Below, one piece after another: positions 1 to 9,139 of a stretch of 64,000 nt of DNA. Source of the stretch: Xanthomonas sp. Leaf148 (lineage in GTDB: Bacteria; Pseudomonadota; Gammaproteobacteria; Xanthomonadales; Xanthomonadaceae); NCBI RefSeq assembly GCF_001423585.1, contig NZ_LMOP01000001.1, forward strand, positions 186,001 to 250,000, in the 5' to 3' direction. The notes below the pieces were generated by a model. That model was not told the origin of the DNA and ran no database searches. It worked only from the letters and a program-made list of their open reading frames with translations. Numbering within the stretch: the first letter of the stretch is position 1; each line of letters opens with the position of its first letter. The position numbers and the translations under genes were made by a program.

Positions 1-1
1 G

Positions 2-244
2 ATAGATGGTGCGGATGATGCACTAAAGAAATTTACGGAAGCACTAACGACCAGGCATTCTATTGCAATAGAGCCTGGCTCCATACTAATTGTGAACAAC
101 AGAAAATGCCTTCATGGACGTCAGTCCCCAGGTGACGCCTATGGCGGGGACTCACGCTGGATAATGCGCACCTATGGACTAAAGCTTGAATTCATCCGCG
201 AAAATGATCGTTACCCTGGAAATGATTTTCAAATTTACCCTTAA
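2..244 (+). CDS. TauD/TfdA-like Fe(II)/2-oxoglutarate oxygenase, C-terminal fragment
   Basis: An open frame enters from the left edge and encodes 80 residues up to a TAA at 242-244. The end reads VNNRKCLHGR, then SRWIMRTYGLKLEF. In TauD/clavaminate-synthase-like oxygenases this is the last strand pair of the jelly roll: the His of LHGR is the third iron ligand and the Arg of the RWxMR segment holds 2-oxoglutarate. The bulk of the enzyme, including the HxD half of the iron site, lies outside the window, so the substrate cannot be called. Codon use is more AT-rich than the core genes to the right, suggesting acquired DNA. The next 285 bases hold no gene that I can support. Confidence 0.7.
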   Translation: MDGADDALKKFTEALTTRHSIAIEPGSILIVNNRKCLHGRQSPGDAYGGDSRWIMRTYGLKLEFIRENDRYPGNDFQIYP

Positions 245-529
245 CAATACGTAGCCGTGCTGAATCGAGGTAATTCAGAAAGCCTGAGTCCGTCATCGGC
301 TGGCCTTCAGGCCGAATAGTCGGTTGTTCTTGACGCCCTGCCCCTCCCCCCCGTTGAACATGCTCGGAGGGGATATGGCGGCGCTACTTTCTTCATCGTT
401 CGGCAACTCATATGCACCGGAAAAAGGGCTTCGGCGTGGACCGGCGAACCTCTAAAACGGAGTGCGGGGAAGCACTATCGCCGGAGGCAGCCTACCCTCA
501 AGGTCGCGGCTTCGCTGCGCAGAGCGTTC

Positions 530-1267
530 CTACGCAAGGTGTCGCGTCAGCCCCCCCAGTGCCGTATCCATCGCCTCGCTGAAAGGGTCTCGAGCCTCAT
601 TGTCGACCCAAGGCTCCTGCAACGCTTCTTCCAGAGTGCCCGTCCACAGCTCTCCAACCTCTGAACCAGCCCCTGGGTAGGCAACATTTGCGTCGTTCGC
701 ACTGTCCGCAGCAGTCACAGCAGTCACAGCAGTCACAGCAGTCAACACATCATCCGGCACGGTCAAGGCATGTCCAACCAAGCGACCGCCAATCACCATC
801 CAATCATGCTGGATGGTCAAGCACTCTTTCACCGTGGTGAGGGCAAGCACCCTGCCCGCCTTCCGAGTCATCCGGGTGACCTGGTCCTTGACTGCCTGTA
901 GTTCGAGTTGAAGCTCCAACTCCCGAGCCTGCTGCCTCAGCCGCTCCAACTCGTCTACAAGACGTCGCTCTTTGGGCGTTCTGCTGGCCCTCGCTTTCTG
1001 CCACTCCACCAAGTCTTCATAGAGGTAGCGCACGCGCTGATTGGCCCCGCCACCTGTGAGTCCGGCACCTTTCTGGAAAGGCGGCCCCAACGGTGGGGAG
1101 CGGCGACGCCACTCCCCCAGCGTGTCGAAGTGGACTCCCAGGAACCGTGCCGCGGCTTTGCTGGTGACGGTTTGCGTCAACCCAGCTCTTGCACGCTCCA
1201 GTTCCTGGCCCAGCGCGGCCTCTAACAGCGCGCGGCAGTCCTCTTCACTGCGAACAACCTCAATCAT
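530..1267 (-). CDS. Island-associated HTH protein with Thr-Ala-Val repeat
   Basis: A 245-residue protein of unrecognised family. Residues about 30-90 look like an excisionase/MerR-type winged HTH: AARFLGVHFDTLGEWRRR, then after a loop RVRYLYEDLVEWQKAR. Residues about 90-130 form a charged Glu/Arg/Leu-rich coiled coil. Near residues 175-187 a TAVTAVTAVTA run is produced by a 9-bp DNA repeat. The ATG lies inside the last codons of the recombinase remnant just upstream (8-bp overlap), so the two look co-transcribed and translationally coupled. A DNA-binding accessory to the recombinase is an inference from this arrangement only. Confidence 0.5.
   Translation of the reverse strand: MIEVVRSEEDCRALLEAALGQELERARAGLTQTVTSKAAARFLGVHFDTLGEWRRRSPPLGPPFQKGAGLTGGGANQRVRYLYEDLVEWQKARASRTPKERRLVDELERLRQQARELELQLELQAVKDQVTRMTRKAGRVLALTTVKECLTIQHDWMVIGGRLVGHALTVPDDVLTAVTAVTAVTAADSANDANVAYPGAGSEVGELWTGTLEEALQEPWVDNEARDPFSEAMDTALGGLTRHLA
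708..743. repeat. 9-bp tandem repeat, four copies
   Basis: Three perfect copies of ACAGCAGTC (717-743) preceded by one near-copy (708-716). On the minus strand it encodes the TAV repeats of the surrounding protein. As the unit is 9 bp, copy-number change would lengthen the protein without shifting the frame. Confidence 0.85.
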
Positions 1268-1872
1268 TCAATGCGGTCCGCTGGTTCCGTTGAACAAAGA
1301 TAGTAACCGGAGGGTCATTGGCCTCGTCCAGCCGCGGCTTGTCCGTCCCCTTCAGCCGGTTCCATACCCGCGGACTCTTGGCGACCATCGCCTCCTCAAC
1401 CCGTGCCATCGCTTCTCGCAACTTGGACCACTCCTGCTCGGTGTAGCGCCCCGACACCGCAGCCACCCTGTCCCCTCCCTGCCCACGGGTGTGGTGATGC
1501 AACAGTTGGGAGACGATGCGGCCCTCTCCGAACAACTGCGCCGCGTAGCGCCCCATGGTCCGACGGAGATCCTGCGGAGTCAGTCCGATGTCGATGTCCT
1601 CGCTGAGGTTCAACAAACCCGCATCGCGCCGGACATTGCGCCACGATGCTCTTGCTGTCTGAGTAGTGCCCCGAGCGGCTGCGGCTCGAACGCGCGGGGA
1701 AGACGTAGCGGGTTCGGTCAAACGTGTGGCGCGCTTTCTCCAACTCCACCTCCAATCCTTGGCTGGCACCCTTGGCTTGGCAGCTCGAAGCAAGCCTTCC
1801 GTGGTCGCCACATCCTTCTTCGCTCCGGTGCTTGGCCATCGTCCACGCAGGCGATGTCATCGGAGGCCCCAA
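1260..1872 (-). pseudogene. Tyrosine recombinase C-terminal remnant, frameshifted
   Basis: Two overlapping minus-strand frames together spell the catalytic half of a phage integrase. The first (from about 1830) gives RTRYVFPARSS and SDSKSIV; the second continues with RNVRRDAGLLN, then TPQDLRRTMGRYAAQLFGEG and QLLHHHTRG, and ends in a SGRYTEQEW box. That is the HxxR-like region (here QDLRR), the H box and the nucleophile-Tyr box. The switch is explained by one extra base near 1641-1642: removing it joins IV to RNVRR. The N-terminal domain is missing; the fragment abuts the 3' end of the intact integrase next door, so it is probably left from an older island. Confidence 0.65.
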
Positions 1873-3326
1873 ACAAGGGACGTTATGCCTGGTGAATGCG
1901 CACCGAGTCCGCCTAGCTTCTCCACCGCTGTGAAATAACGACTATAGGTCGAATGATGCTCGTCATCGAGCTCATGACCAACGATCTGCGCGCGGAGTTC
2001 TGACACCACCCCCGCCCCCTGTAACTCTTGAATGAAAGTCTTACGAAGCGAGTGGAAACCGCGCTTGGCCGGCGCCCAGCCTTTCCCAACCTCGGCCAGG
2101 TGTCGACTGAAGGCCTTAGTGATCCAGTTGCCCTGCCCGTTTACCGCCGTTGCTTTAGCTGCAGGGAACAACCTGGTTTCGCCAGCTCCACGCTTGCCAT
2201 CGACCCATTTCAGGAAACCCATCTTGAGTAGCTCTGGATGGAGCGGGACCGTGCGAAGGCTCACCTCAGTCTTCACCTTCTGGTGCTCGCCTTCGTCGGA
2301 GATGCGGATGCATGGGATGCCGTCCTCTTCGAACACGTCCTTGACGAGAAGCTGGCCGACCTCAGAGGCCCGGGCACCGGTATAAAGCCCAATGAGCGAG
2401 GCCCACCGCGCCGATTCGGATAGTCTGGCCAGCGCCTCTGGAGCGAACAGCGCATGGATCTGGGCACGGTCGTAGGCTTTGAACCCCAGCTTCTTCCGGG
2501 CCCGCTTCTCGCGCTGGGAGTAGCTCACGTGGCCGCTCGCCGGGTTGTCGCCCTTCGGGTAGTGGCCTGACGCCATGGCCCATTCGAAAAACCCGCCTTT
2601 GCCGCCGATGTAGCTCTGCTTGTTGGTCAGCGTTGGCGTCGAAGCGCCCTTCTCGCGCATGTCCTGATACCAGCGAGCCAGGTCCGAGCGCGTGATGGCA
2701 TGGACCTTTGCCTTCTCGCCAAGGAAGCTCACCAGAGCCTCAATGGCGGTCTTCTTGATCGTGTAGGTCTTGGGCAACGTCGAGCCTTTGAGCGTCGCCA
2801 GGAATGCGTCTCGAGCCTTGCCCAGCGTCATCGTTTCGATGGCCGGAGCAGAGGCCTGCCTACTCGGGCCAGCATGCGGTGAGCCAAACATGGTTGGCAC
2901 AGCAACCGGGCGGGCCCGAGCCTGCAAGGCAGCGCCGGCCATCGCTTCCAACTCCATCAGCTGCCGATACAGCTTCAGGTCCTTCGGACTGTCGATCTGC
3001 CACTGCTCCGTCACCGTCCCATCCGGCTGGCGGGTGCGGTTGAGCGTCAGGTCCTGAAGATTTTCTGCGCTCGTCAGACGCGCAATGAGCAGATCCGCGT
3101 CCGACTTGCTGAGATTGGTCACGCGTTGATCCTTCAACTGTGCGAAGAGCCGAGCATAGCCCGCCCCCAGCACGACCGCACGCACGTGAGCCTGCGGCAA
3201 GTCCTTCGTTTGCAAGGTGCGTTTGATAAGCCGGCAGCCCATCACGGTTTGCAAATCGATGGGCACACGTTGGACGAACGACCAGCGACCGGTGGACGAA
3301 CGACTCAAATGATGAGGGATGCGCAT
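1857..3326 (-). CDS. Site-specific tyrosine recombinase (island integrase)
   Basis: A full-length 489-residue phage-type integrase. Residues 1-60 form an N-terminal DUF6538-like segment, about 165-260 a SAM-like core-binding domain, and about 285-470 the catalytic domain. The catalytic residues are visible: R319 (TGARASE), H425 and R428 (FHSLRKT), H451 (VGHE) and the nucleophile Y461 within HSTYSRYF. It reads away from the left attachment-site copy at 3407-3437, the usual layout for an integrase next to its att site. I infer that it belongs to an older island in the same tRNA gene, now decayed to the left, with the element to its right inserted later. Confidence 0.85.
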   Translation of the reverse strand: MRIPHHLSRSSTGRWSFVQRVPIDLQTVMGCRLIKRTLQTKDLPQAHVRAVVLGAGYARLFAQLKDQRVTNLSKSDADLLIARLTSAENLQDLTLNRTRQPDGTVTEQWQIDSPKDLKLYRQLMELEAMAGAALQARARPVAVPTMFGSPHAGPSRQASAPAIETMTLGKARDAFLATLKGSTLPKTYTIKKTAIEALVSFLGEKAKVHAITRSDLARWYQDMREKGASTPTLTNKQSYIGGKGGFFEWAMASGHYPKGDNPASGHVSYSQREKRARKKLGFKAYDRAQIHALFAPEALARLSESARWASLIGLYTGARASEVGQLLVKDVFEEDGIPCIRISDEGEHQKVKTEVSLRTVPLHPELLKMGFLKWVDGKRGAGETRLFPAAKATAVNGQGNWITKAFSRHLAEVGKGWAPAKRGFHSLRKTFIQELQGAGVVSELRAQIVGHELDDEHHSTYSRYFTAVEKLGGLGAHSPGITSLVWGLR

Positions 3327-3406
3327 GCGAGTTTTTCCTCTGCATGCTTCCTGCCTCCAATCAATTCGCCTAAAAAATTAGTGATTAAAATCAATAACTT
3401 AGACGT

Positions 3407-3437
3407 GACTGGCGGAGAGAGTGACCGCCGAACCCAC
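3407..3437. other. Left attachment site (partial copy of tRNA-Ser 3' end)
   Basis: The 17 bp GACTGGCGGAGAGAGTG are identical to 12880-12896, followed by 5 mismatched bases and then an identical 9 bp CGAACCCAC. This matches 26 of 31 positions of the 3' end of the tRNA-Ser gene at the right end. A second shared block, TCGCCTAAAAAA, sits just outside (3366-3377 and 12840-12851). Confidence 0.8.
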
Positions 3438-3553
3438 CTAATATTGGTTCACGCTCGATCATTCAAGATCACTAAATATCATTTAGATTCAAGGGCTTTC
3501 CGGCAATTTTCGTCTCACCGTGGCTCACCAAATTTGGTATGATCGCACCGCCA

Positions 3554-3573
3554 AACACGGAAACAACACGGAA
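3554..3573. repeat. Left pair of AACACGGAA iterons
   Basis: AACACGGAA occurs at 3554-3562 and 3565-3573, 11 bp apart start to start, directly before the integrase ATG. The same 9-mer recurs in a pair at the right end. Positions suit integrase arm-type or Xis-binding sites, which would also let the integrase control its own promoter; this role is inferred. Confidence 0.65.
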
Positions 3574-3578
3574 GAAAG

Positions 3579-4769
3579 ATGCCAAGGACACACCATAGGC
3601 TCTCCCCTACGTTCATTAAATTAGCGAAGAAGGGGGCAGCTAAGCCTGGCCGTTATTCAGACGGGGGGAATCTGGCGCTGCGTGTGGGCCAGGGAGGCGC
3701 AGCTAGCTGGACGTTCGAATATGTCCGTGCCGGCCAGCGAAGGGAGTTGGGGTTGGGGTCTGTCGGTGTCGTTGGACTGGTGGACGCCAGGGCGCAAGCC
3801 GCGTCACTCCGGACGGACCTGGCGGCGGGCATAGCACCGCAAACGGTTCGCGCACGCACTCAGGCAAGCATGGCGCTTACGTTCCGAGCGGCCACAGAGA
3901 AATACATCTCCGGCAAAGTCTCGGCGATGAAGAACGATAAGCACAAAGCGCAATGGCGCAACACGCTTGAAACATATGCCTATCCGTACATCGGCGACAT
4001 GGATGTGAAGCAGATCGATACACCCCATGTTCTTGCGGCTCTCGATCCAATATGGGCCACGAAGAATGAAACGGCCAGCCGTGTGCGCGGACGCATTGAA
4101 AGGGTTCTGGCATGGGCCACGGTCAGCGGATACCGCGCTGGGGACAATCCGGCGCGCTGGCGCGGACATCTTTCGGAGGCGCTTGCGGCGCCGGCACAGG
4201 CAAAGAAGGTTGAACACCATGCTGCCCTGCCCTACACGGAACTCCCAGCGTTCCTCTCAGCATTGCGAGGCCAAATAGGCGTTGGATCGCAGGCGCTGTG
4301 TTTCGCGATCCTGACCGCCTGCCGAACCGGCGAAGTGATCGGCGCAAGATGGTGTGAAATTGATTTTCACGACAACGTTTGGACCATTCCAGCGGAGCGG
4401 ATGAAGGCAGGCAAAGAGCATCGGGTTCCGCTGAGTGCCGCCGCGCTAGAAATTCTTGCGGCGATGAAGCAGTTCGCGCAAGAAGGTGGCGGCGACTTTG
4501 TTTTTCCAGGCGCAAAGAATGGTGCCCCGCTGTCAAATATGGCGATGCTCGCGGTCCTCAAAAGGATGCGGCGAACAGATATCACCGCGCACGGTTTCCG
4601 CTCCACGTTTCGCGATTGGGCCGGACAGGAAACACACCACCCGCGCGAAGTGATTGAACACGCCTTGGCACACCAACTTAAAAGCAAAACGGAAGCTGCC
4701 TACGCACGTGGCGACCTACTTAGGAAACGCCGCGCTTTGATGGAAGATTGGGCGGCCTATGCACTCTAA
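3579..4769 (+). CDS. P4-type tyrosine integrase
   Basis: 396 residues of the P4/CP4-57 integrase class. The N-terminus (LSPTFIKLA, GRYSDGGNLALRV) is the DUF4102 arm-binding domain, residues about 95-190 the core-binding domain and about 215-396 the catalytic domain. Catalytic residues: R249 (ACRTGE), H338 and R341 (AHGFRSTFRDW), H365 (ALAHQ) and nucleophile Y375 (AAYARGD). It catalyses integration into and excision from the tRNA-Ser 3' end. It is the first gene inside the left att copy and points inward, at the end opposite the intact tRNA; more often such integrases lie beside the tRNA. The ATG is preceded by ACGGAAGAAAG, which doubles as iteron and ribosome-binding site. Confidence 0.92.
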   Translation: MPRTHHRLSPTFIKLAKKGAAKPGRYSDGGNLALRVGQGGAASWTFEYVRAGQRRELGLGSVGVVGLVDARAQAASLRTDLAAGIAPQTVRARTQASMALTFRAATEKYISGKVSAMKNDKHKAQWRNTLETYAYPYIGDMDVKQIDTPHVLAALDPIWATKNETASRVRGRIERVLAWATVSGYRAGDNPARWRGHLSEALAAPAQAKKVEHHAALPYTELPAFLSALRGQIGVGSQALCFAILTACRTGEVIGARWCEIDFHDNVWTIPAERMKAGKEHRVPLSAAALEILAAMKQFAQEGGGDFVFPGAKNGAPLSNMAMLAVLKRMRRTDITAHGFRSTFRDWAGQETHHPREVIEHALAHQLKSKTEAAYARGDLLRKRRALMEDWAAYAL

Positions 4770-4941
4770 TCAGAGAGTGCTCCCGGTATTCACATGAAAA
4801 TTTGCCATGTGAATACCTTCGTCTAACTCATTGATTTAAAAGAACCATTCCCAAAAGTGAATAGTGTTCAAGCGCCTACCAGCGCGCAATGATGCCCCTA
4901 CGCCTGAGACGACTTGGGCGTTAATAGGAGCACTAGAACAC

Positions 4942-5148
4942 ATGTCAGAAAATCGCCTCACCGTCGAACGCCTCCCCTCCGTACTTGCTCGGGTCGGAAG
5001 GAGTCGAGCAAGCCTCTACCGGGATATTGCGGCCGGTCAATTCCCTTCGCCAGTCAAGATCGGAGAGCGCGCAATCGGATGGGACCCGCGCGTGGTAGAT
5101 AACTGGATTGCCGAGCGATTCGCTACAGCGGAGAGCCGCGCCCAGTGA
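4942..5148 (+). CDS. AlpA-family regulator/excisionase-like protein
   Basis: A 68-residue protein beginning MSENRLTVERLPSVL with a compact HTH: GRSRASLYRDIAAGQFPSPV, then GERAIGWDPRVVDNWIAER. This is the AlpA (phage excisionase/CP4-57 regulator) pattern, in which the basic wing follows IGxRxxxW. AlpA proteins in P4-like elements act on the integrase or excision and on the element's promoters. I chose the ATG at 4942, with AGGAG 11 bases upstream, over the upstream in-frame ATG at 4864, which adds 26 residues outside the domain. Its stop overlaps the GTG of the next gene. Confidence 0.8.
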   Translation: MSENRLTVERLPSVLARVGRSRASLYRDIAAGQFPSPVKIGERAIGWDPRVVDNWIAERFATAESRAQ

Positions 5149-5525
5149 GCACCAAGAAAAAACGCCACGGGGCCAGCCGTGGCGCTCTGATCAAACCGAA
5201 CCGCAAAGTTCACATGCAGCATGGCAACTGCAGCACATTTTTTTCAGGCTCAGAATTTCCGCCAGAAGTTTGGCGGGCGTCAGCTGCCTATAGCCTCTCC
5301 CAAGCCTCGCGCGCGCGCGACGTACAGCAGCTTAAATATTACTTACGACATTGGGTCATCCGGCAAGCCTTCGCCATGCGCGGCGTCCATTCCAACTGGC
5401 CGGACTACGCCTGGGCTGTATTTGATTCAGCGGTTACCGCAAGCGGCCTACGTGTGCAATTTCGGCGCAGTGACGTCCGGACGGTTTGCCATACGGCTGA
5501 TCGCATCGCGCGCGGTGAAGGCTGA
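5145..5525 (+). CDS. Element protein of unknown function
   Basis: 126 residues beginning with a GTG that overlaps the alpA-like stop (GTGA), and ending three bases before the primase ATG, so it is translated within the same unit. The N-terminus is basic (KKKRHGASRGALIKPNRK); the rest is an alpha-helical segment rich in Trp, Tyr and Arg with no motif that I recognise. Small basic proteins in this slot of satellite elements are sometimes replication accessories; that is guilt by position only. Confidence 0.6.
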   Translation: MSTKKKRHGASRGALIKPNRKVHMQHGNCSTFFSGSEFPPEVWRASAAYSLSQASRARDVQQLKYYLRHWVIRQAFAMRGVHSNWPDYAWAVFDSAVTASGLRVQFRRSDVRTVCHTADRIARGEG

Positions 5526-5528
5526 CCG

Positions 5529-8500
5529 ATGCTTCGCTTTGCTGAATTTGTGTCGGCGCGCTGGCCGACGCCGGAAGACGCGCTGTCGGAATTCTTCGCG
5601 GACGCTCAGGCTGCGGCGCTGGAAGTCGGAGCGCAGCTGACCGAACTGCCGGACCTGGACGGCGTTAGGCGCTACCTACCCAGCCAGGCCGGCAAGCGCG
5701 ATAAGCGGCAGTTCCACGTTGCCAGCGTCACCACCGACCACGATGGGACTTCGTGGCCGGCGATTACGTTCAAGTCGTTTAAACATGGCGGCGCTTCGCA
5801 TTATTGGAAGCCACGTGACCTGGCGTGGCAGATTTTCCTGCGCGACGGCCGTGAAGACATTGGCGCAGATACCGCCCGTGTGGCGGCCTACGGCGAGCGT
5901 GCGCGGCTGGCGAAGACGGCAGCACAGGCGCGAGCCGTAGAGCGGGACGCTACTGACCAGCTTGGCCGCCTTGCCGCTGCCGATGCTGCGCGCATCGCTT
6001 GGGACGCGGCCTCGCCGGATTGCACTGGTCATGCCTACCTGCGGGGCAAAGGCGTCGCGGCATACGGGCTGCGCGTCGCGACCACGACCCTGCGCGCACG
6101 ACTGTGGGACGCCGAGCGTGCGCGGTGGATCGATGATGCTTTAGTCGTGCGGGCAGGCGACTTGCTTGTGCCTGCGCGGCTGCCAGACGGGCAGCTGATG
6201 AACCTGCAGCGCATTGACGGGAGCGGCCGAAAGCTATTTATTCGCGGAGGCCAGAAACGCGCAACGCATTTCCGAATCGAAGGCACCGGCCCTGCGTGGC
6301 TGTGCGAAGGCTACGCCACCGGCGCCAGCGTGCATGCGGCGACGGGTGCTCCCGTTGTCGTGGCATTCGATGCCGGAAACTTGACTAATTGCGCCAGTCT
6401 GGCCGACGCAGTTGCAGCGGATAACGATGCCAGCGGCACCGGCCAGCGTGCCGCAGAGGCGACTGGCCTGCCGTGGGCATGCCCCGCTGCCGTGGGCGAA
6501 GATTTCAACGACCTACACCAACGCCAGAACATCGAAGCCGTACGCGCGGCGCTGGCCGACCTGCGCCAGCCGCCACTGCCCGAAGCGCCCGCGTACGTGC
6601 GGCCGTTCGAGCTACCCCCAGCGGATATCCCTCCGTGCCGTGCCGACGCCCTGCGCGCCTTTGGGCGCCTGACTGACGCTGACCAGGCGGCGGCCTTCGC
6701 ATGGGCATTCGCTAAACGCCTGGCGATGGGCGTCCCGGCGCGCGGTGAGAGCATCGAATCAATTTTAAAGACGCTCCGCGACGCGCTCCCCCTTTCGATC
6801 CTGGCCGACGCCACCATAGCGGCCATTGGTGCCGGAGTGCGATGGATCATCGACCTACGCCGAGCCGGTGCGCTGGCGGCCGTGCGTCCGTCTGCTGCCG
6901 TCCTGGCGCGGCACACCGTCGAACGGTGCGACAGCCTGCCGATGCTGGGCGGGGCTGACTACAGCGGCGTGATCGTGCTGCGCGCGCCTATGGCTAGCGG
7001 AAAGACGCAGAAAATCGGCCTGCCCTTTGCTGCGTGGGCCAGCCAGCAGGATGGGCGGTTTGTCGCGCTCGCTCACCGGCAGTCGCTGATTGCGGAGCTA
7101 TCTGCGCGACTAGGGTGCGATCACTATCAAAGAATCGCGGGCGAAGACGCAGTGCACGTTGACGCACTTGCCGCGTGTCTACCGTCTATCGTCAAGGCCG
7201 ATCATGCGCAAATCTACCGCGAAGCGCGGTGGGTGTTCATCGACGAAATCAGCCAGGTCGTGCGCAGTCTGGCTGCGCGCGTTACGGTGGCTGACCGCAA
7301 GCAAATGTCGGATGTGCTCGCCGCGCTGCGCGATCTAGTGTCCCGCGCTGGCTGTCTGATCGTGGCTGATGCTGGAATTGATGACCGCACAATTCAATTC
7401 CTCGAATCCTGCCGCCCCGGCGAGCGCTTCCGCGTGATCGACGCCGACATTGCGCCATTGCAGGCGCAGGAAGCGGAATTCGGCTTCGGGCCGGAAGCGC
7501 TGCACCACGCCTACGGCGACATGCTCGCCGAACTGGCTGACGGCCGCCGGCTTTGGGTGGCTTGTGGAGAGAAATCGCGAGCGGTCGAATGCGCGCGATT
7601 ACTGGAAACGTCCGGGCGGCGCGTGTTGCTGGTCAACAGCGACAACAGCGGCAACCGGGAACAGGCCGAATTCCTCGCAGCGCCCGACCTGATAAGCCGT
7701 CTCTATGATGCTGTTGTTGCCTCGCCGGTTATATCAAGCGGCGTCAGCATCGAACACCGCGAATTCGGGCCGTGGTTCCACCGGGTGTTCGTGCTTGCGT
7801 CCGGCTCTACAGTGACCCCAGCCGACGCAATGCAGATGGCACGTCGGGTGCGGTATGCGCCATCCCTTTCGGTGGTGGTCACAGCTTCGAATCGCTCAGA
7901 AATCGATTCCGCCGGCGCAATACTCTCCGGCCTATCCGAGGCTGCTTCCCTGGAGGGCCGAGCACCGACGCCGACCGACCTGGATGGACTTGTGGCCGAC
8001 ATCGAAGCAGGAGACGCCCGGCAGCGTGCCGACTTCGCGGGCGGGTTGTGGTGGCTGCTGGAAGCAGCTGGGTGGGCCGTGAGGCCGATGCAGGCCGGCG
8101 ATAGCGCGGTGTCCGCCGAGTCGATGAAACTGCTGCGCGCCCACATCGACCGCGAACAGCGCGACTCACTGCTGGCTGCGCGTGACTTGACCGACTTCGA
8201 AGCGCGGAGACTGCGTGAGCGGCCGGCGTTGGGGGAGGCCGACCAGGCGGCGCTGCTGCGTCATCGGATCGCGCGCGACCTTGGGTTGCAGGAAGCGCTG
8301 TGCGAGGCGGACCTAGACGCGTGGGATGCAGGGCGCGGGCCACGTTCGTGGGATGGGTTCACGGCCGCCATCGCGGGCACCGCTGAGGCCGCGACTGATG
8401 GCGGTGTTGCCGATCTTCACCGGCTACGGTTCGGCCGTGCGCGTGTGCTGGCGTACCGTGAACTTTTCGCAGGGTGCAAGCTGGCACCGGGGTTCCGTGT

Positions 8501-9053
8501 CACTTCGGAAGTTTCGGCGGTGCTGCTGGGCCGCATGTACGGGCGGCGGCAGTTGTTGGCGGTGCTGGGGCTGGTGCCGGCCAAATGGGCTGGGGATCGG
8601 TTCGGGATGCCGAGTGGCAAAGCAGGCGTCTTCGCCGTGAACGACCTGTTCGACAGAATGGGCGTGAAGCTCAGGCGCAGGGAAGGAACGGCTACCCACG
8701 TTTCCCCTCTAGAACCCTTAGAAGTTATGGGGGGAAACGTGGGTGATCTGGTCCGTACCCACTGGCATGAGTTGACCGCTGACTCATGGTCCCGAACGGC
8801 CGAGCTTGCTGCGCGCCGGAATTCCCGACGCGTGCTGGATGCGGTCCCGCGCGAGTCTTCTGACGACCGCTACTGGCACGAAGTAAGACGCGAAATTATG
8901 GCTCGGGCGATGGGCGCCGATGAGGCTACACAGTGGGTCTGGACCAGGTTTCGAGCACAGCCTACTTGCAAAGAACGACGCGACAAAGTGGGGAGAACGT
9001 TTGGCGCCCGAAGCACCGTGTTTTGGCTATCTCAGGCCTACGCCATCAAATAG
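5529..9053 (+). CDS. Toprim primase fused to helicase/origin-binding-like module
   Basis: A 1174-residue replication protein. Residues about 160-340 are a Toprim primase domain: LRGKGVAAYGLR, catalytic Glu in CEGYATG (259-265), ADNDASGTG (297-305) and GEDFNDLHQ. Residues about 470-800 are a P-loop ATPase: Walker A APMASGKT (486-493), Walker B VFIDEIS (569-575), and a later SGVSIEH ... AMQMARRVRY stretch resembling motifs V/VI of the herpes origin-binding-protein-like (PF02399) superfamily 2 helicases. Classic P4 alpha carries a superfamily 3 helicase, so this pairing differs. It presumably primes and unwinds the element's own origin. The last 350 residues match nothing I know. It follows the unknown gene after 3 bp. 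Confidence 0.8.
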   Translation: MLRFAEFVSARWPTPEDALSEFFADAQAAALEVGAQLTELPDLDGVRRYLPSQAGKRDKRQFHVASVTTDHDGTSWPAITFKSFKHGGASHYWKPRDLAWQIFLRDGREDIGADTARVAAYGERARLAKTAAQARAVERDATDQLGRLAAADAARIAWDAASPDCTGHAYLRGKGVAAYGLRVATTTLRARLWDAERARWIDDALVVRAGDLLVPARLPDGQLMNLQRIDGSGRKLFIRGGQKRATHFRIEGTGPAWLCEGYATGASVHAATGAPVVVAFDAGNLTNCASLADAVAADNDASGTGQRAAEATGLPWACPAAVGEDFNDLHQRQNIEAVRAALADLRQPPLPEAPAYVRPFELPPADIPPCRADALRAFGRLTDADQAAAFAWAFAKRLAMGVPARGESIESILKTLRDALPLSILADATIAAIGAGVRWIIDLRRAGALAAVRPSAAVLARHTVERCDSLPMLGGADYSGVIVLRAPMASGKTQKIGLPFAAWASQQDGRFVALAHRQSLIAELSARLGCDHYQRIAGEDAVHVDALAACLPSIVKADHAQIYREARWVFIDEISQVVRSLAARVTVADRKQMSDVLAALRDLVSRAGCLIVADAGIDDRTIQFLESCRPGERFRVIDADIAPLQAQEAEFGFGPEALHHAYGDMLAELADGRRLWVACGEKSRAVECARLLETSGRRVLLVNSDNSGNREQAEFLAAPDLISRLYDAVVASPVISSGVSIEHREFGPWFHRVFVLASGSTVTPADAMQMARRVRYAPSLSVVVTASNRSEIDSAGAILSGLSEAASLEGRAPTPTDLDGLVADIEAGDARQRADFAGGLWWLLEAAGWAVRPMQAGDSAVSAESMKLLRAHIDREQRDSLLAARDLTDFEARRLRERPALGEADQAALLRHRIARDLGLQEALCEADLDAWDAGRGPRSWDGFTAAIAGTAEAATDGGVADLHRLRFGRARVLAYRELFAGCKLAPGFRVTSEVSAVLLGRMYGRRQLLAVLGLVPAKWAGDRFGMPSGKAGVFAVNDLFDRMGVKLRRREGTATHVSPLEPLEVMGGNVGDLVRTHWHELTADSWSRTAELAARRNSRRVLDAVPRESSDDRYWHEVRREIMARAMGADEATQWVWTRFRAQPTCKERRDKVGRTFGARSTVFWLSQAYAIK

Positions 9054-9090
9054 TGGCTACCCGGATGCACACCGCCCCAAAAAAGACAAA

Positions 9091-9139
9091 GCCCCCGGTT
9101 AGCGAAGCTACCCGGGGGCCTGATTCATAAGGCTTTTTT
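9091..9139 (+). terminator. Hairpin after the primase gene
   Basis: GCCCCCGG...CCGGGGGC with an inner TAGC/GCTA pairing and a GAA loop (9091-9119), followed 14 bases later by CTTTTTT. It lies between the convergent primase and toxin genes and could stop both. The T-run is offset, so efficiency is uncertain. Confidence 0.5.
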
